A stretch of DNA of 64,000 nucleotides from Colimorpha sp045222295. GTDB taxonomy: Bacteria > Bacteroidota > Bacteroidia > Bacteroidales > P3. The notes below the pieces were generated by a model. The model did no database searches. It had not been told where the DNA came from and was given only the letters and a program-made list of their open reading frames with translations. The position numbers were made by a program, and so were the translations under genes. Positions 27,928-39,200 of this stretch are shown in pieces; the stretch's first letter is position 1; every line of letters starts with the position of its first letter. Location: contig JBGUXP010000014.1 of the NCBI GenBank assembly GCA_045222295.1, positions 1 through 64,000 of the forward strand, given 5' to 3'.

Positions 27928-29091
27928 TTAATTGTAAATAAACTGTCCGTTCTCACTCTTGACGGTCACTTGGGCCTTATCGGCAGCCTCCACATGACCG
28001 ATGATGCGGGCATCGACATTAAAACTCTTCGAGATATCAATGATTCCCTTGGCTGTAGCCTCATCGGTATAGAGTTCCATACGATGGCCCATGTTGAACA
28101 CCTTATACATCTCCTGCCAATCGGTCTTGCTCTCCTCGTGAATCATCTTGAAGAGCGGTGGCACTGGGAAGAGATTATCCTTGACAACATGTAGATTCTC
28201 AATAAAATGGAGCACCTTTGTCTGTGCACCGCCCGAGCAGTGAATCATACCGTCAATCTTCGGACGGTATTCATCAAGCACCTTGCGGATAATAGGTGCA
28301 TAAGTTCTTGTTGGCGAGAGCACCATATGTCCGGCATCCACTCCCGGCACCTCGGTGGGGTCTGTGAGCAGCTTCGTGCCGCAAAAGACTACACTGTCGG
28401 GCAAATTCTTGTCGAAGCACATAGGGTATTTCTCGGCATAGACGTGCGAGAAGACATCGTGGCGGGCCGAGGTGAGGCCATTGGAACCCATACCGCCATT
28501 GTAGGCGGTCTCATAGGAAGCTTGACCATAAGAAGCCAAAGCGACGATAACATTGCCAGCCTTAATGTTGGCATTGTCAATCACGTCGGCACGGCGCATG
28601 CGGGCGGTGACGGTGCTGTCGACAATGATGGTGCGAACCAAGTCTCCCACGTCGGCCGTCTCACCGCCGGTGAGGACGATATCGATACCCATATCGCGCA
28701 TGGTCTGGCAGAACTCCTCGGTACCATTGATGACGGCGGAAATCACCTCGCCGGGTACCAGCTGCTTGTTGCGACCGATGGTGGAACTCAATAGGATATG
28801 GTCGAGAGCCCCCACGCAGAGAAGGTCATCGGTATTCATCACGATGGCATCGATAGCGATACCTTTCCACACGCTCAAATCACCTGTCTCTTTCCAGTAC
28901 ATGTAGGCGAGGCTACTCTTGGTGCCAGCGCCGTCGGCATGCATAATGTTGCAATAGTCCTTGTCGCCGCCCAGCAGGTCGGGGATAATCTTGCAGAAAG
29001 CCTTGGGATATAGCCCCTTGTCGATATTCTTAATGGCGTTGTGAACGTCCTCCTTCGATGCGGAAACACCGCGCTGATTGTACTTGTCCAT
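27928..29091 (-). CDS. purM: Phosphoribosylformylglycinamidine cyclo-ligase (AIR synthetase)
   Basis: Closes the imidazole ring in purine synthesis (FGAM to AIR, ATP-dependent). The 387-residue length is typical of Bacteroidales PurM, slightly longer than in E. coli. Motifs: MDKYNQRGVSASKEDV, the ATP-binding HADGAGTKSSLAY, IDAIVMNTDDLLCVGA, VLTGGETADVGDLV, and IHCSGGAQTKVLHF in the C-terminal half. It has a full vegetative promoter and is monocistronic; the tRNA-Gly gene lies 65 bases downstream. Confidence 0.93.
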   Translation of the reverse strand: MDKYNQRGVSASKEDVHNAIKNIDKGLYPKAFCKIIPDLLGGDKDYCNIMHADGAGTKSSLAYMYWKETGDLSVWKGIAIDAIVMNTDDLLCVGALDHILLSSTIGRNKQLVPGEVISAVINGTEEFCQTMRDMGIDIVLTGGETADVGDLVRTIIVDSTVTARMRRADVIDNANIKAGNVIVALASYGQASYETAYNGGMGSNGLTSARHDVFSHVYAEKYPMCFDKNLPDSVVFCGTKLLTDPTEVPGVDAGHMVLSPTRTYAPIIRKVLDEYRPKIDGMIHCSGGAQTKVLHFIENLHVVKDNLFPVPPLFKMIHEESKTDWQEMYKVFNMGHRMELYTDEATAKGIIDISKSFNVDARIIGHVEAADKAQVTVKSENGQFIYN

Positions 29092-29107
29092 GAATCGAAA
29101 TTTGGCT

Positions 29108-29140
29108 GCAAAGATACGAACTTTTTGCGGATTGGCAAAA
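29108..29140 (-). promoter_or_regulatory. Promoter of purM
   Basis: Minus strand: TTTTG (29136-29140), a 19-base spacer, TATCTTTGC (29108-29116), 16 bases before the ATG. Confidence 0.8.
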
Positions 29141-29164
29141 AATGTTTTTAGAACCTTTTCATTA

Positions 29165-32100
29165 TCATTGTAAAACCAGTTTTTTAACGGCAGTGCTTCT
29201 GTTGGTGGTCACGCGGATGAAGTAGGTACCCGCGGGGAGTGATGAACGCTGAATGATGAGGGATGAACTTATCGATGTTGTCGGGACAATCACACGACCC
29301 GTCATATCAATGACCGTGAGGATTGACGGTTCGCTGACACTGACCGTGACATTGCTATAAGCGGGGTTGGGGTAGATACTAAGTGATGAGTGATAAGTGA
29401 CGAGTGATGCGATGCCCACACTGTCCTCCTCTACACGAAAGTAGGCGGTAAAGACAGTATCGCTGACCACAAATATCTGGCGGGGGTTGGCGGTGTCACC
29501 GTCGTCCCAGTGGTCGAAGAGGATGCGCATGGTCGGATCCGGCGCCACCGCGGGGGTGGCGGCAATGGTCACCCAGGTGCTGTCCATATGGACACCGCCG
29601 CCCGTAACGGTGCCCATGGTGCTATCGGCACTAGTCACAGTGACGGTATGTGTCCATGTTGCCGGCCGCTGCACATTCACGACAATCATGGCTGTATCGG
29701 CACAACTGATATTGGCAGCAATGACTGTGAGGGTGTCGGTGCCGACAGTGTCGTAATGGAGTGTCAGCGTCTCGTCGGCACTCATGAAGGTGCTATCGAG
29801 CAGCGAGCTGTGCCATGTGTAGGAAAGCCCCGTGGTATCGCCTTGCAACAATATGGCGGTGAAGGAGACCGTGTCGAAAGCGTCGACCGTAGTGGGACCG
29901 CTGACGGCCACTTGCGGCACCAGTGCCAACGTTCCCGTGTGGAGCACCTGCACGTTGTCGATAAGCACGGCATAACCCACAATGCCCTGGGTCCACCGCA
30001 GCACCATCCGCGCATCAGGCACAGTGGCGCCTGCAAAATGAACGGTGTCGCGGCGATAGATGCTGTCATAGGGAGGCATGACCTTCAGTGCAATGAAATC
30101 AGCACCGTTATAGTAGCCGACTTCAAGAATACCCATATGGGCTCTCTCAAAGCGGTAATCGAATACCAAGGAAAGGGTATGCAAACTGTCAGCCATGCGC
30201 GGCAACAGCACCTCGGCAACAGTATCGTCCCCAAAGTTGTAGTCCTGCGGATCAGCCGTCACCATGAAAAGTGCATTGTCGGGTACATTGCTCATAAATG
30301 AATATCCGTTGGGCGCGATGACATGAGGCGCGTGTGCGATGGCATCACCGTTCCAGACAGCGTTCCAGCATGAAGGCAACACCCCTGGAACATGATTCGA
30401 GGTGGCTGCTATACCGTTGAAATCCTCGAAGAATGGTACAGTCATACCACTGCAATCGGTCACCGTCACCACCGTCCAGGCGGTGTCGCTGCCGAAGGGG
30501 TTGGAGGCAACGACCGTGACAGTGTCTGTCCCTTCCGAGAGATAGACAATATGCATGATGTCGGCGGCAGCAGTCATGGTGGCCAGGCCGGCAGCAGCCA
30601 TGGTGGAGTGCCATGTATAGGTGAAAATGCTGGGCGAGCCGCTTGAACGGTGGGCGGAGAACAGGCAGGTGTCTCCGATGTTGAGATCTGTGGGCGGTGT
30701 GATGGTGATACTGGGGGCGGCACCGGCAATGATGTTGACAGCATCAAGGGAGATATAGTTGCCTTGACTCAGGCGGTGCACGAAGGCGATGTGTACTGTC
30801 TGTCCGGCAAAGCTGTCGAGCGAAACCTCGTAGGTGCGCGGGTTGTCGTCATCGTACCATGTGAAGAGGTAGTCGCTGAACAGCACATGGCTATAGGTCG
30901 AGGTGTCGGTGGCGTTACCCGTGGTGAGGAGCACTTCCAGATAGGGACTATAGATGACATTGTTGAAGGTCTGCCTTTTTGCACGGAGGGTCCATCGGAG
31001 GAGGGAGCCGTCGAGCACGGTCGGCAAGTCAATGGAAGGCGTCACGAGCCAACTGTTGGCCTCCTCGTTCGCTGCCGGGTGGTAGGAGCGGATGCCTCCA
31101 TAGGTGTTGTAGCTCCAGTTGCTGCTGCCAGAGGGGGTAAAGTTGAAGACACGCCAGCAGGGGATGTCACCATAGTAGACGTTGGGATTCCATGGCAGCG
31201 AGTCGATGGAGGCACAGCTCTGCACGGTGAGGGTGGCCGTGGCGGTGTCGCGGCCATAGGCACCCGCGACGATGACGGTAATCGTGTCGGTGCCGTCGGC
31301 ACTGTAGGTGATATGCAGGCTGTCGTCAACGACGGTCACGGTGGCCAGGCCGGCGGTGGCCATGGCCGAATGCCAGGAGTAGGTTAAGCCCACCGAGCTG
31401 CCCTCATCGAGGCGTGCCATCGCGAGGGTGCTCTCGCCGGTATGGGCCACAGCGGGTGCCTCGACCCTTACCACCGGCTCGTGCAGGTCGCGCACTCGCA
31501 AGTCCTTGATGACCAGGCGGCGCACATCGGCACCAAAGTCGGTGAGGGTGATGGGGTCGTGGAGGAGGATGAAGTGCACCACGCTGTCGGCATAGCGGCC
31601 CAAGCCCACGCGGCGTGTTATCTCGCCGGTGAGGTTGACGGTGTCGACCAGCAAAGTGTCGTAGGTGCTCGGGTCGGTATAGTTGCCCGTGGTGGCCAGT
31701 AGCATGTAGTTGTGGGTGATAGAGGTACCACGGGAGTTGACATGCCACTCCAACACCAGGCTGTCGTCGGCTCCCCAGGGGATGCTCACACCCTGCGACA
31801 TCATCATGTTGTGGATATGCTTGTTGGAGAAGCTGGAATAGGTGCTTCCTCTGAAGTCGGATTTCCAGGAGCAGTCGCTGGGCTGGTACCAGCAGTCCAG
31901 TTTGGTGGCAAAGCCGTCGGTATAGTCGTAGGCGGACACCATGCCGCAGTCGCCCACGCCGAGAATATACTGGGCGGTGTCACTACCATAGTCATTGGTG
32001 GCGACAACGGTGATGGTGTCGGTCCCTCCGACGAAGTAGGTGAACCTGACGGTGGCACCGCCTGCGACATCGTAGACAGCCTGTCCACGGTCTACCATAG

Positions 32101-34909
32101 CGGAACTCCAATGGTAGTAAAGAGAATTGTAGAGGCCTTGGGTGAGGGTGGCCGTCATAAGTGCTCCGATGCTGTCGGCCAGCACATGCTTGGGACCGGA
32201 GATGCGCACCTTGGGGGCATAGAGGGGCAGGATGGCGAGGCTGTCGATGTAGAGGTAGGAGTTGAAGATGTCGGTGGTATGTTCTTTAAAGATGCCAATG
32301 CGGACGGTCTGTCCGACATAGGCGCCGAGGTCGAGATGGCGGGTGACGGTGTTGCTGTTGGCCGTGTCGAGCATCAGTTGGGTGAACGACGAGGCGCTGA
32401 TGTCGGCGGTAGGGCTGATTTTCACCCTGTAGAATGAGTAGCCGCGGGCTGTCCATTGCAGCGACAGCATGCTGTCGGCAGGCAGCGTGATGGGTGGCGT
32501 AACCAAAGCCCCTGCGGGGTCGTCATAGCCCCACGGGGCGCCCATCAGGGCACTACTGTCCGACACTCTCCAGGCCGAGGAGCTAGGGTAGCTGTAGATG
32601 CTAGTGTACCAACAGTCGAAACCCTCCGCGAAGTCGGCATGCCACGGAAAGAGGCGGATGGTGTCGCATGTGGGCTGGGGTACAGGGGTGGTGTCAACAT
32701 AGCGCAGCTCCACCAAGTCAAGATAGAGAAGCATAGTCGACGAACCCGATGACCAGTTTTCGAAGGCCAGACGTCCGGTACGACCCGCAAAGGTATCGAG
32801 CGGAATGATGCACTCTTGGTAGGTGTTCCATCCTACAATGGTGTCCTTGACCAACAGCTCGGGTCCACCGTCTGTGCTGTCGGGGACAAAATAGACGGAA
32901 AGGTGTGTTATGGTGTTGTTGTAAATGGCTCTAACCTGGAATGTCAGGGCGAAGTTGGCAATGTCGCTACCCGACGGCATCACGAAGGTGGGCGACACCA
33001 TACGGTTGCGGCTGCTCGCCGAGGCCAAGGAGGAATGCATGTAGCAGATTCCTTCGTAAGAGCAGCTCTGGTACTTTCTTATCAACCATCCACTGCTGCC
33101 CTCTATTGTCCAGCAGTCGTAACCGTTCTCGAAGTCCTCAGTCCAGGGGTAGTTGCTCACGGTGGCGCAATCCTTGACCAGCAGCACCACCGTGTCGGAA
33201 ACGCCGCCATGCTCTACCATAAGGGTGTCGATTCCGGGAGCAAAGTAGACGATGGAGGCTATGGAAGAGTCCTCATCCAGGAGCGTTGCCCGGCCTGCAT
33301 CGGACAGGGTTGAGTGCCATACAAACGGTACCGACGGGGTGCTGCCGACACACAACGCCCTTAGCTCAGTCTCCTCCCCCACCATAGGGTGCAACGGCGC
33401 ATAGATGCGCACAAGGGTGTCGGCCGTGCCGACGCGCACATTGTCGATTGAGCCGGTCCCGAAACATCTGCCCCGCCGCACAAAAGCCACCCGCACACGG
33501 TGTCCCTCGTATCCCTCCATCGTAAGACAGAAGGTCCGGTAGTTGGACACCAACCCCTCCATGGTCATCAGCACATCCCATGCGGCCGCCGAGGTGTCGA
33601 TAGCATCACTGCTGTCGCACACCGACAACATGACATCGATAGTCGGCGTACCATAGTACTGCACATTGGTCATTGCCGAGCGGTAATCCCACAACAGAGA
33701 CACTCCACCCGCGGCAGGCATCACTATCGGCGGCGAAACGAGCCATGCTGTGGCATCGTACGATTCATTGTCGATATATCCTGTGTACATGCGTGGACCG
33801 GGATTGTTGGTCTTGCGTTCCCAGCGCGCAATGCTGCTGCCGGCAATCGAGCAGTTCCAGTTGCCACTTGAGGTGGCGTCGTTGAAGTCGGCCATCCACG
33901 GCAGGCGCACAGTGCCCGCCGCAGTGGTGAAGCTGGACTCACGCGAACGGTAACTGTTGCGTCCACCGCCGCACAGCGTTTGCAACGTTGCGGTGTAGGT
34001 GGTGGCGCCACTGAGCAGTCCCACCACGGTGAACAGCGTGTCGGTCAGCGTGGTATCAATGCCTACGGCCGGTATCGTCAGGCGATAGCCTGCAGCACCC
34101 TCCACCGGAGACCAGGCAAGCACCGTGCTGTCGGGATGGGCATACAGTGCCGTGACGGCTCCCGGAAAGGGACAGGCCATGGAGTCGGGGGTCAGCGACC
34201 AGCAGCGCCACAGCTCTGGCCATAGGCCGGCAGCACTAGTAAGGGTGATGTCGGTAGCCGAGCGGTACACACTGTTGGTGGCTATGTCGATGAAAATGCG
34301 GTCGCTCGCGTTGCGCATCAGGCCTGTCTGCGTGGTGTTGCTGGGCAAGGGTCCGTCGGTGGGGCCATAGACGATGCGCAACTCATTGCCGGCCTCATGC
34401 AACTGCACTTGGAAACTCACATGCGTCGAGTCCTGCCCATAGACCCCCATGCGTGTCTCCACCACCAGCACATGGCTTCCACTGTCACCCACCACCGCAT
34501 AGCGCGTATAGCAACTGCTGTCCATCTGGCCTCGCCAACCGAAAGGTTCCACCTTGGGCAGCTGCGAGGAAGAGCCATAGTTGTTCCCCAATGGCAGCGG
34601 CGAATAACCGCCACCGCTGTAAACGATCACATTGCCTAGACCCACAGAGCCGTTGATGTTGGCCGAGAAGCGCGTGCAGGCCGTCGCTCCAAGCATGAAG
34701 GTGAAGCCCATCTCGATTCTCGAGGTCACATAGAAAGTGATGGTGGATGACGGTGCTATGATTGTGCTGTCCACGCCCGTGATGTCAATCCACGCCGTCG
34801 AATCCACCCGCGTCGTAAAGCCGTAGTTGTCTATCAGCGTCTGCGCCTTCGCTGCGAAACCTAGTGTCAGGCACATCATAATGCCCAAAAAAGTCTTTTT
34901 CATTTTCAT
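29165..34909 (-). CDS. Giant T9SS-secreted modular adhesin-like protein (1914 residues)
   Basis: Signal peptide (MKMKKTFLGIMMCLTLGFAAKA). An N-terminal domain (residues ~25-240) is shared with the 1246-residue protein upstream (GFTFMLGATACTRFSANINGSVGLGN, LRIVYGPTDG). An Fn3-like domain follows. About six modules then combine a choice-of-anchor J jelly roll (CATVSNYPWTEDFENGYDCWTI type) with an Ig/PKD-like domain (YTWHSAMATAGLATVTVVDD...GTDTITVIVAGAYGRDTA). Next is a divergent InlB-type repeat (FDHWDDGDTANPRQIFVVSD). The type A T9SS sorting domain ends the protein (SIYPNPAYSNVTVSVSEPS ... LPAGTYFIRVTT ... VKKLVLQ). Surface-exposed, probably adhesive or matrix-forming. An IS element lies only 34 bases upstream of the start, so its natural promoter or operon link may be lost. 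Confidence 0.88.
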   Translation of the reverse strand: MKMKKTFLGIMMCLTLGFAAKAQTLIDNYGFTTRVDSTAWIDITGVDSTIIAPSSTITFYVTSRIEMGFTFMLGATACTRFSANINGSVGLGNVIVYSGGGYSPLPLGNNYGSSSQLPKVEPFGWRGQMDSSCYTRYAVVGDSGSHVLVVETRMGVYGQDSTHVSFQVQLHEAGNELRIVYGPTDGPLPSNTTQTGLMRNASDRIFIDIATNSVYRSATDITLTSAAGLWPELWRCWSLTPDSMACPFPGAVTALYAHPDSTVLAWSPVEGAAGYRLTIPAVGIDTTLTDTLFTVVGLLSGATTYTATLQTLCGGGRNSYRSRESSFTTAAGTVRLPWMADFNDATSSGNWNCSIAGSSIARWERKTNNPGPRMYTGYIDNESYDATAWLVSPPIVMPAAGGVSLLWDYRSAMTNVQYYGTPTIDVMLSVCDSSDAIDTSAAAWDVLMTMEGLVSNYRTFCLTMEGYEGHRVRVAFVRRGRCFGTGSIDNVRVGTADTLVRIYAPLHPMVGEETELRALCVGSTPSVPFVWHSTLSDAGRATLLDEDSSIASIVYFAPGIDTLMVEHGGVSDTVVLLVKDCATVSNYPWTEDFENGYDCWTIEGSSGWLIRKYQSCSYEGICYMHSSLASASSRNRMVSPTFVMPSGSDIANFALTFQVRAIYNNTITHLSVYFVPDSTDGGPELLVKDTIVGWNTYQECIIPLDTFAGRTGRLAFENWSSGSSTMLLYLDLVELRYVDTTPVPQPTCDTIRLFPWHADFAEGFDCWYTSIYSYPSSSAWRVSDSSALMGAPWGYDDPAGALVTPPITLPADSMLSLQWTARGYSFYRVKISPTADISASSFTQLMLDTANSNTVTRHLDLGAYVGQTVRIGIFKEHTTDIFNSYLYIDSLAILPLYAPKVRISGPKHVLADSIGALMTATLTQGLYNSLYYHWSSAMVDRGQAVYDVAGGATVRFTYFVGGTDTITVVATNDYGSDTAQYILGVGDCGMVSAYDYTDGFATKLDCWYQPSDCSWKSDFRGSTYSSFSNKHIHNMMMSQGVSIPWGADDSLVLEWHVNSRGTSITHNYMLLATTGNYTDPSTYDTLLVDTVNLTGEITRRVGLGRYADSVVHFILLHDPITLTDFGADVRRLVIKDLRVRDLHEPVVRVEAPAVAHTGESTLAMARLDEGSSVGLTYSWHSAMATAGLATVTVVDDSLHITYSADGTDTITVIVAGAYGRDTATATLTVQSCASIDSLPWNPNVYYGDIPCWRVFNFTPSGSSNWSYNTYGGIRSYHPAANEEANSWLVTPSIDLPTVLDGSLLRWTLRAKRQTFNNVIYSPYLEVLLTTGNATDTSTYSHVLFSDYLFTWYDDDNPRTYEVSLDSFAGQTVHIAFVHRLSQGNYISLDAVNIIAGAAPSITITPPTDLNIGDTCLFSAHRSSGSPSIFTYTWHSTMAAAGLATMTAAADIMHIVYLSEGTDTVTVVASNPFGSDTAWTVVTVTDCSGMTVPFFEDFNGIAATSNHVPGVLPSCWNAVWNGDAIAHAPHVIAPNGYSFMSNVPDNALFMVTADPQDYNFGDDTVAEVLLPRMADSLHTLSLVFDYRFERAHMGILEVGYYNGADFIALKVMPPYDSIYRRDTVHFAGATVPDARMVLRWTQGIVGYAVLIDNVQVLHTGTLALVPQVAVSGPTTVDAFDTVSFTAILLQGDTTGLSYTWHSSLLDSTFMSADETLTLHYDTVGTDTLTVIAANISCADTAMIVVNVQRPATWTHTVTVTSADSTMGTVTGGGVHMDSTWVTIAATPAVAPDPTMRILFDHWDDGDTANPRQIFVVSDTVFTAYFRVEEDSVGIASLVTYHSSLSIYPNPAYSNVTVSVSEPSILTVIDMTGRVIVPTTSISSSLIIQRSSLPAGTYFIRVTTNRSTAVKKLVLQ

Positions 34910-34943
34910 TATTTAACTAATGTATTAACGTTTGATTCTCCAT

Positions 34944-36258
34944 CACCAGTGTCTATTAAAAATTTTAACATTTAGAATTTCAATTGAAGTTGTCCGTTCA
35001 TAACAGGTATAGGCTCCCTCTCGGAAAGAAAAAGGTCGGTAATGCTGTCTTTCGTAAGCAGAGACCCGCTGAAGATACGCAGCACTTCATACACGCTTCT
35101 GTTAGGGACAGGATTTTCTCGATGAGTGCAACTGTACAATAAGTTATGATGGCAACATAAATCTGTATCCGCACAGCGTTCTCGATATTGCCCCAAAATG
35201 TTTTGACCTGAAGATGTTGCTTTATCCATTTGAAGAAAGACTCCACTTTCCAGCGACACTTGTAAAGAAACGCTATTTCGCTGGCTTTCAAGAAAAAGTT
35301 GTTGGTATAGTAAACGAATACGCGGTCATGTTCAGGAGCATAGTAGACTATTCTGCGAATCTCGGACGGATAGTGCTGTCGGTTGCCCTTGGTTGTGAAG
35401 CGTACCGTCTGGTCACGGAGAACATTGTCAGTTCCTTCAAGCATATCATCACCTGCCGTCACTTCGTACTTGGGTCGGCGCTTCTCTCTAATCACAAAGA
35501 AGGAATTCAGCAGGGTGATTCGGAACAGCCTTGCGAGATCCCAGTACCCCCTATCAAAGATATAGCAAGCCCTAGGTTCATATTCAATCTCATCCATAGC
35601 GTTGACATCATGGACTTCGGCGTTGGAAACATTTACAGCTACGGGGATGTCCGTAACAATGTCGTACTGGGTATGCATCTTGATTCCAGACTTGGTGCTT
35701 CGGAATTTCGCCCAATCATAAAGAGTCATGCAGAGCGATATGGTCGAGGAATCAAAGGCATAGAACTTGCCGTTAATGACAAACTCCCGATCTATTCTCG
35801 CATCCTGGGCAAGCCCTATCATATGGTATGCGAAACGCTCGAAAAGACGATAGTCTCTAAGCTGATTGGCTTTGGAAAGAGTGCTCTTGTTGACTGGCAG
35901 GCGGCCAAACCCAAGATGGAAAGACTTGCTTCCGTGGGCGGTGGTGAGGTCGGTCAACTCTCGAAGACTGCGACAGCCCTCCAACTGGCCGTACATAAAG
36001 ACAAGCATCTGGCTCCCGTGAGTCAGTTCCCATCCTTTTGTTCTATCGTCGTATTCCGCTGCCATTCGTTCTAAGTAACGTTTTGGAATAAAGTCCGTAA
36101 TTTGGATAAAAACGTATTTGCCCTGATTCATAATCGCCTTTTGAGTGGTTATCTTTCTATGAAAACGTTTTCAAAAGTGCGACAAGCATTTTGCTATGCA
36201 AACAATTGAAAATATACTATATACAAATTAATTTAACTAATTTTAATAGACACTAGTG
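34944..36258 (-). mobile_element. IS4-type insertion sequence
   Basis: A 1.3-kb element bounded by imperfect 18-bp inverted repeats, CACCAGTGTCTATTAAAA at 34944-34961 and the complement of CACTAGTGTCTATTAAAA at 36241-36258 (17 of 18 match). It contains one transposase frame with an apparent frameshift near its 3' end. No target-site duplication is obvious in the flanking bases. It separates two paralogous cargo genes and supplies the TAG stop codon of the upstream one. Confidence 0.88.
34972..36131 (-). pseudogene. IS4-family transposase, apparently frameshifted near the C-terminus
   Basis: The main frame (36131 to 34998) has the IS4 signature: FGRLPVNKSTLSKAN, the first Asp in YAFDSSTISLC, GIKMHTQYDI, VHDVNAMDEI, the second Asp in CYIFDRGYWDL, and the Y-2-R-3-E-6-K motif in YKCRWKVESFFKWIK. 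After AIITYCTVALIE it runs into a low-quality tail. The proper family ending (NRSVYEVLRIFSGSLLTKD ... TDLF) lies in the -1 frame and stops at 34972. The switch point is about 35108-35122 (minus strand GAGAAAATCCTGTCCC). The catalytic core is intact, so the protein may still be partly active; a single-base error in the sequence is the main alternative. Confidence 0.8.
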
Positions 36259-39200
36259 AATAATAAGTTTTCTGACGACAGTATTGCTGCCAGTGGTGAC
36301 ACGGACGAAGTAGGCACCAGAGGACAATCTCGATTTTTGAATCACATATTTTGAATTAACGTAAGTCGTCGGGATGATAGTGTGGCCAGCCATGTCAATG
36401 ACGGTGAGCGCCGAAGGCTCGCTGACCGTAACGGTCACATCGCCGTGTGCCGGGTTGGGATACACTCTCAACTCTCCGTCCTCAGCGCTCAACTCATCGA
36501 TACCGACACTCTGGGGACCGTAGACGGCCGTAATAACCGTATCAGATGTGACGATAAAACTGAGGGGATTGTCATTAATGGTATCGCCAGGAGCCGTGAC
36601 CCAGGACCAGAAGCGAGGGTCTCTGTCATAACGAGCCGTGAGCGTAACCAGAGAACTATCGGCATACATTCCAGCACCTTCAACGGACAAACTTTGGTCA
36701 TACACCTCGCCACCATCCCACATAGCAAGATGCACGGTAACAGTGCGCCAGACGGTGTCGGGCGTGGGCGGCGGCGTGGGACCGACGATGGCCAGGGTGT
36801 CGATGATGCGCACATTGTCAATCATCAATATGCCGGGAAGCTGTCCGGTGGGCTCCCAAGCTTCGGTAGTGTAGCGGAAGGCCAGGTGAACGGTCTGTCC
36901 GGCATAGGCACTAAGGCGCGCACGCATGGTGCTCCAGCCAACAGAGTAATCTGGATGCACAGTATCTATGGCTATCAAAGTATCGTAAGCGCCCAGGTTA
37001 CGGTAGTCGGCCGCCGTGGTCACCATGACGCAGTAGGAATGCGTGTCGTTAATCTGCGTGGTGGCATCCCAGCACAACAGCAGCTCGTCGTTCGCGCCGA
37101 CGGGCAGCGTGGGCAACGTGATGGCACGCGAGACGAGCCAGCTGTCGGTCGGCATCCACACGTTGATTGCCACCGCCATCGTGTAGTTGGGATTCTCGGG
37201 CAGGGTCCATCGGCTGCCTTCGGGTTGCCACCAGCAGGTATAGTGGTTGCTGAAGTCCTCCACCCATTGCAGGGCATCCACCGTGTCGCATGGCTTGACA
37301 TTCACGACAGCCCAAGCGCTGTCGGTGCCGTAAGCATTGGTAACCGTGACAGTGACGGTATCGGGTTCGCCCGTATAGCAAGTCAGCGTGGCCTGTGGGC
37401 CGCCATTCTGTATCAGCATGGCCTCGCCATTCTGAGCCTTGGCGGAGGTGAAGCTGTAGGTAATGCCGTTGGTGTCGCCTTCTACCAGGGTGGCTGTGAG
37501 CATCATCGGCGTGCCGGGGAAGTAGCCGTCATCCACTGTCAGCGTCACCATAGGTTCTAAGGCGTAGTGTATGTTCACGTTAAACAGATAGTAATGCAAG
37601 AAATCACCTGTCGCCTTGAATACCAAACGGATATGCTGGTCAGCATAGGCGTTGAGAGGTATGCGTGTGCTGGGATGGGTGCCCGTGACGAAGGGGAAAA
37701 CGCCCAAAGTGTCGAAGGTAATCATATCGGTAGTGGCCATCACCTGCATGCTGCCGTAGAAGAAGCTGTACGCACAGTCGTACTCAAGTATTACATTGCC
37801 GTCATCGGGCACATAGACCAAGGGCGATGCCACCGTAGTGGGCCCGAAGCCAATGAAGTCCAGGTATCCGTTGCTGTTGACTTCGAACGCCCCCTCCAGC
37901 ACCTGCCAGCAGGTGAAGTCGTTGCTGAAGTCCACCACCCACGGCAAGGTGTCCTGCACGGAGCATATAGTCAGCGTCACCGTGTCGTCACTTTGACCAT
38001 AGTCGTTGTCAGTATGCACTGCCACCGTGTCTTGGCCTGAGGTGAGATAGACAAGGTACACGCTGTCGTCGCTGGCGGTGGTGTACAGCAAGGCATCGCC
38101 ACGGCTGGCCATAGCCGACCACCAGTTGTGATGCAACCCATTGGCCGAACCACCGGTCAACGTCACCTTAAATCCGACAGTATCAAGGACAGTGGCCCTC
38201 GTGACATCAGCCGCAAGAGCGGTATGTGGCACAACGAAACGCAATGGGTCGGATACCTGTAAGATGGCTGTCGCGCTGCGGTTGCCATACTGGCCGATGA
38301 CCGTAACTGTGATGGTGTCGACGCCATCGGTGTTGTATACTATCGTAGCCTGCAGACTGTCGCTTGTCAGCGAGGCTTCGCTGCGCGCCTCCATGGTGGA
38401 ATGCCATTCCACAGTCATGCCTGTAGTGTACCCTTGCCACACTGTAGCCGTCAATTGCAAGGTGTCGCCCACCTCGACGCTGTCGGGCGCCGCGAAGGTA
38501 ATTTCAGGCCTATAGGTGGGCACAATATCTATATCGTCGATATACATAGAACACCACCCATAGCTGTCAACGTCAACAAAGGCAATCCGTATCTTTTGCC
38601 CGCCGTATTGCGACAGGTTTACCTGGTGGCTCTCGTAGCCCAAGGTATTGCCGCTTTTGGTGAAGAGCACGGTGGAATAGGCACTTGTCGGTGCTCCGTT
38701 GGCTATGGTGTCGGCCGCTGCGGCAAGACGTACCTCAAATGTGGGATTAAAGCCCATATTATCGACCACCCGCTGCTTCCAACGCAGGAAATAACCGTCA
38801 GCATCGGCAGGCAGGGTGATGTTGGGCGTAATCAACCAGGTATTGGTGGGATTCAACGAACCGGATTGGCATCGTGCTGTCCAACGGTTCCCGACGGGGC
38901 GTGTGTTGTCCGACACACGCAACCATGTGCCGCCATCGGACGTAACCCAGCGCTGCTCCCATACATTCATGGCGTCGGCAGCCTCGAAGTTGCAACTAAA
39001 CAACGGAACATGCGCAGGGCTCATGGTGGTGGTGAAAATGAAAGCAACAGAGTTTGAGGTGCCGCTGGGGCATACCGATTGCAGGGTACCGTTGTAGGTG
39101 GTGGTGTCATACAATCCCGACAGGGTGACGGTGGTGTCACTGACAAGGGTGTCAATGTCGGCATCAGGGATATATATACGGAATTGGCTACTGCCTCCGC

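Noticed and set aside
35100..35125. Programmed -1 frameshift in the transposase
   Set aside because: The region has an A4 run but no good X-XXY-YYZ heptamer in the right phase; mutation or sequencing error is simpler.
34934..36268. Target-site duplication around the IS element
   Set aside because: The flanking bases on the two sides (ending CTCCAT, starting AATAAT) do not match.
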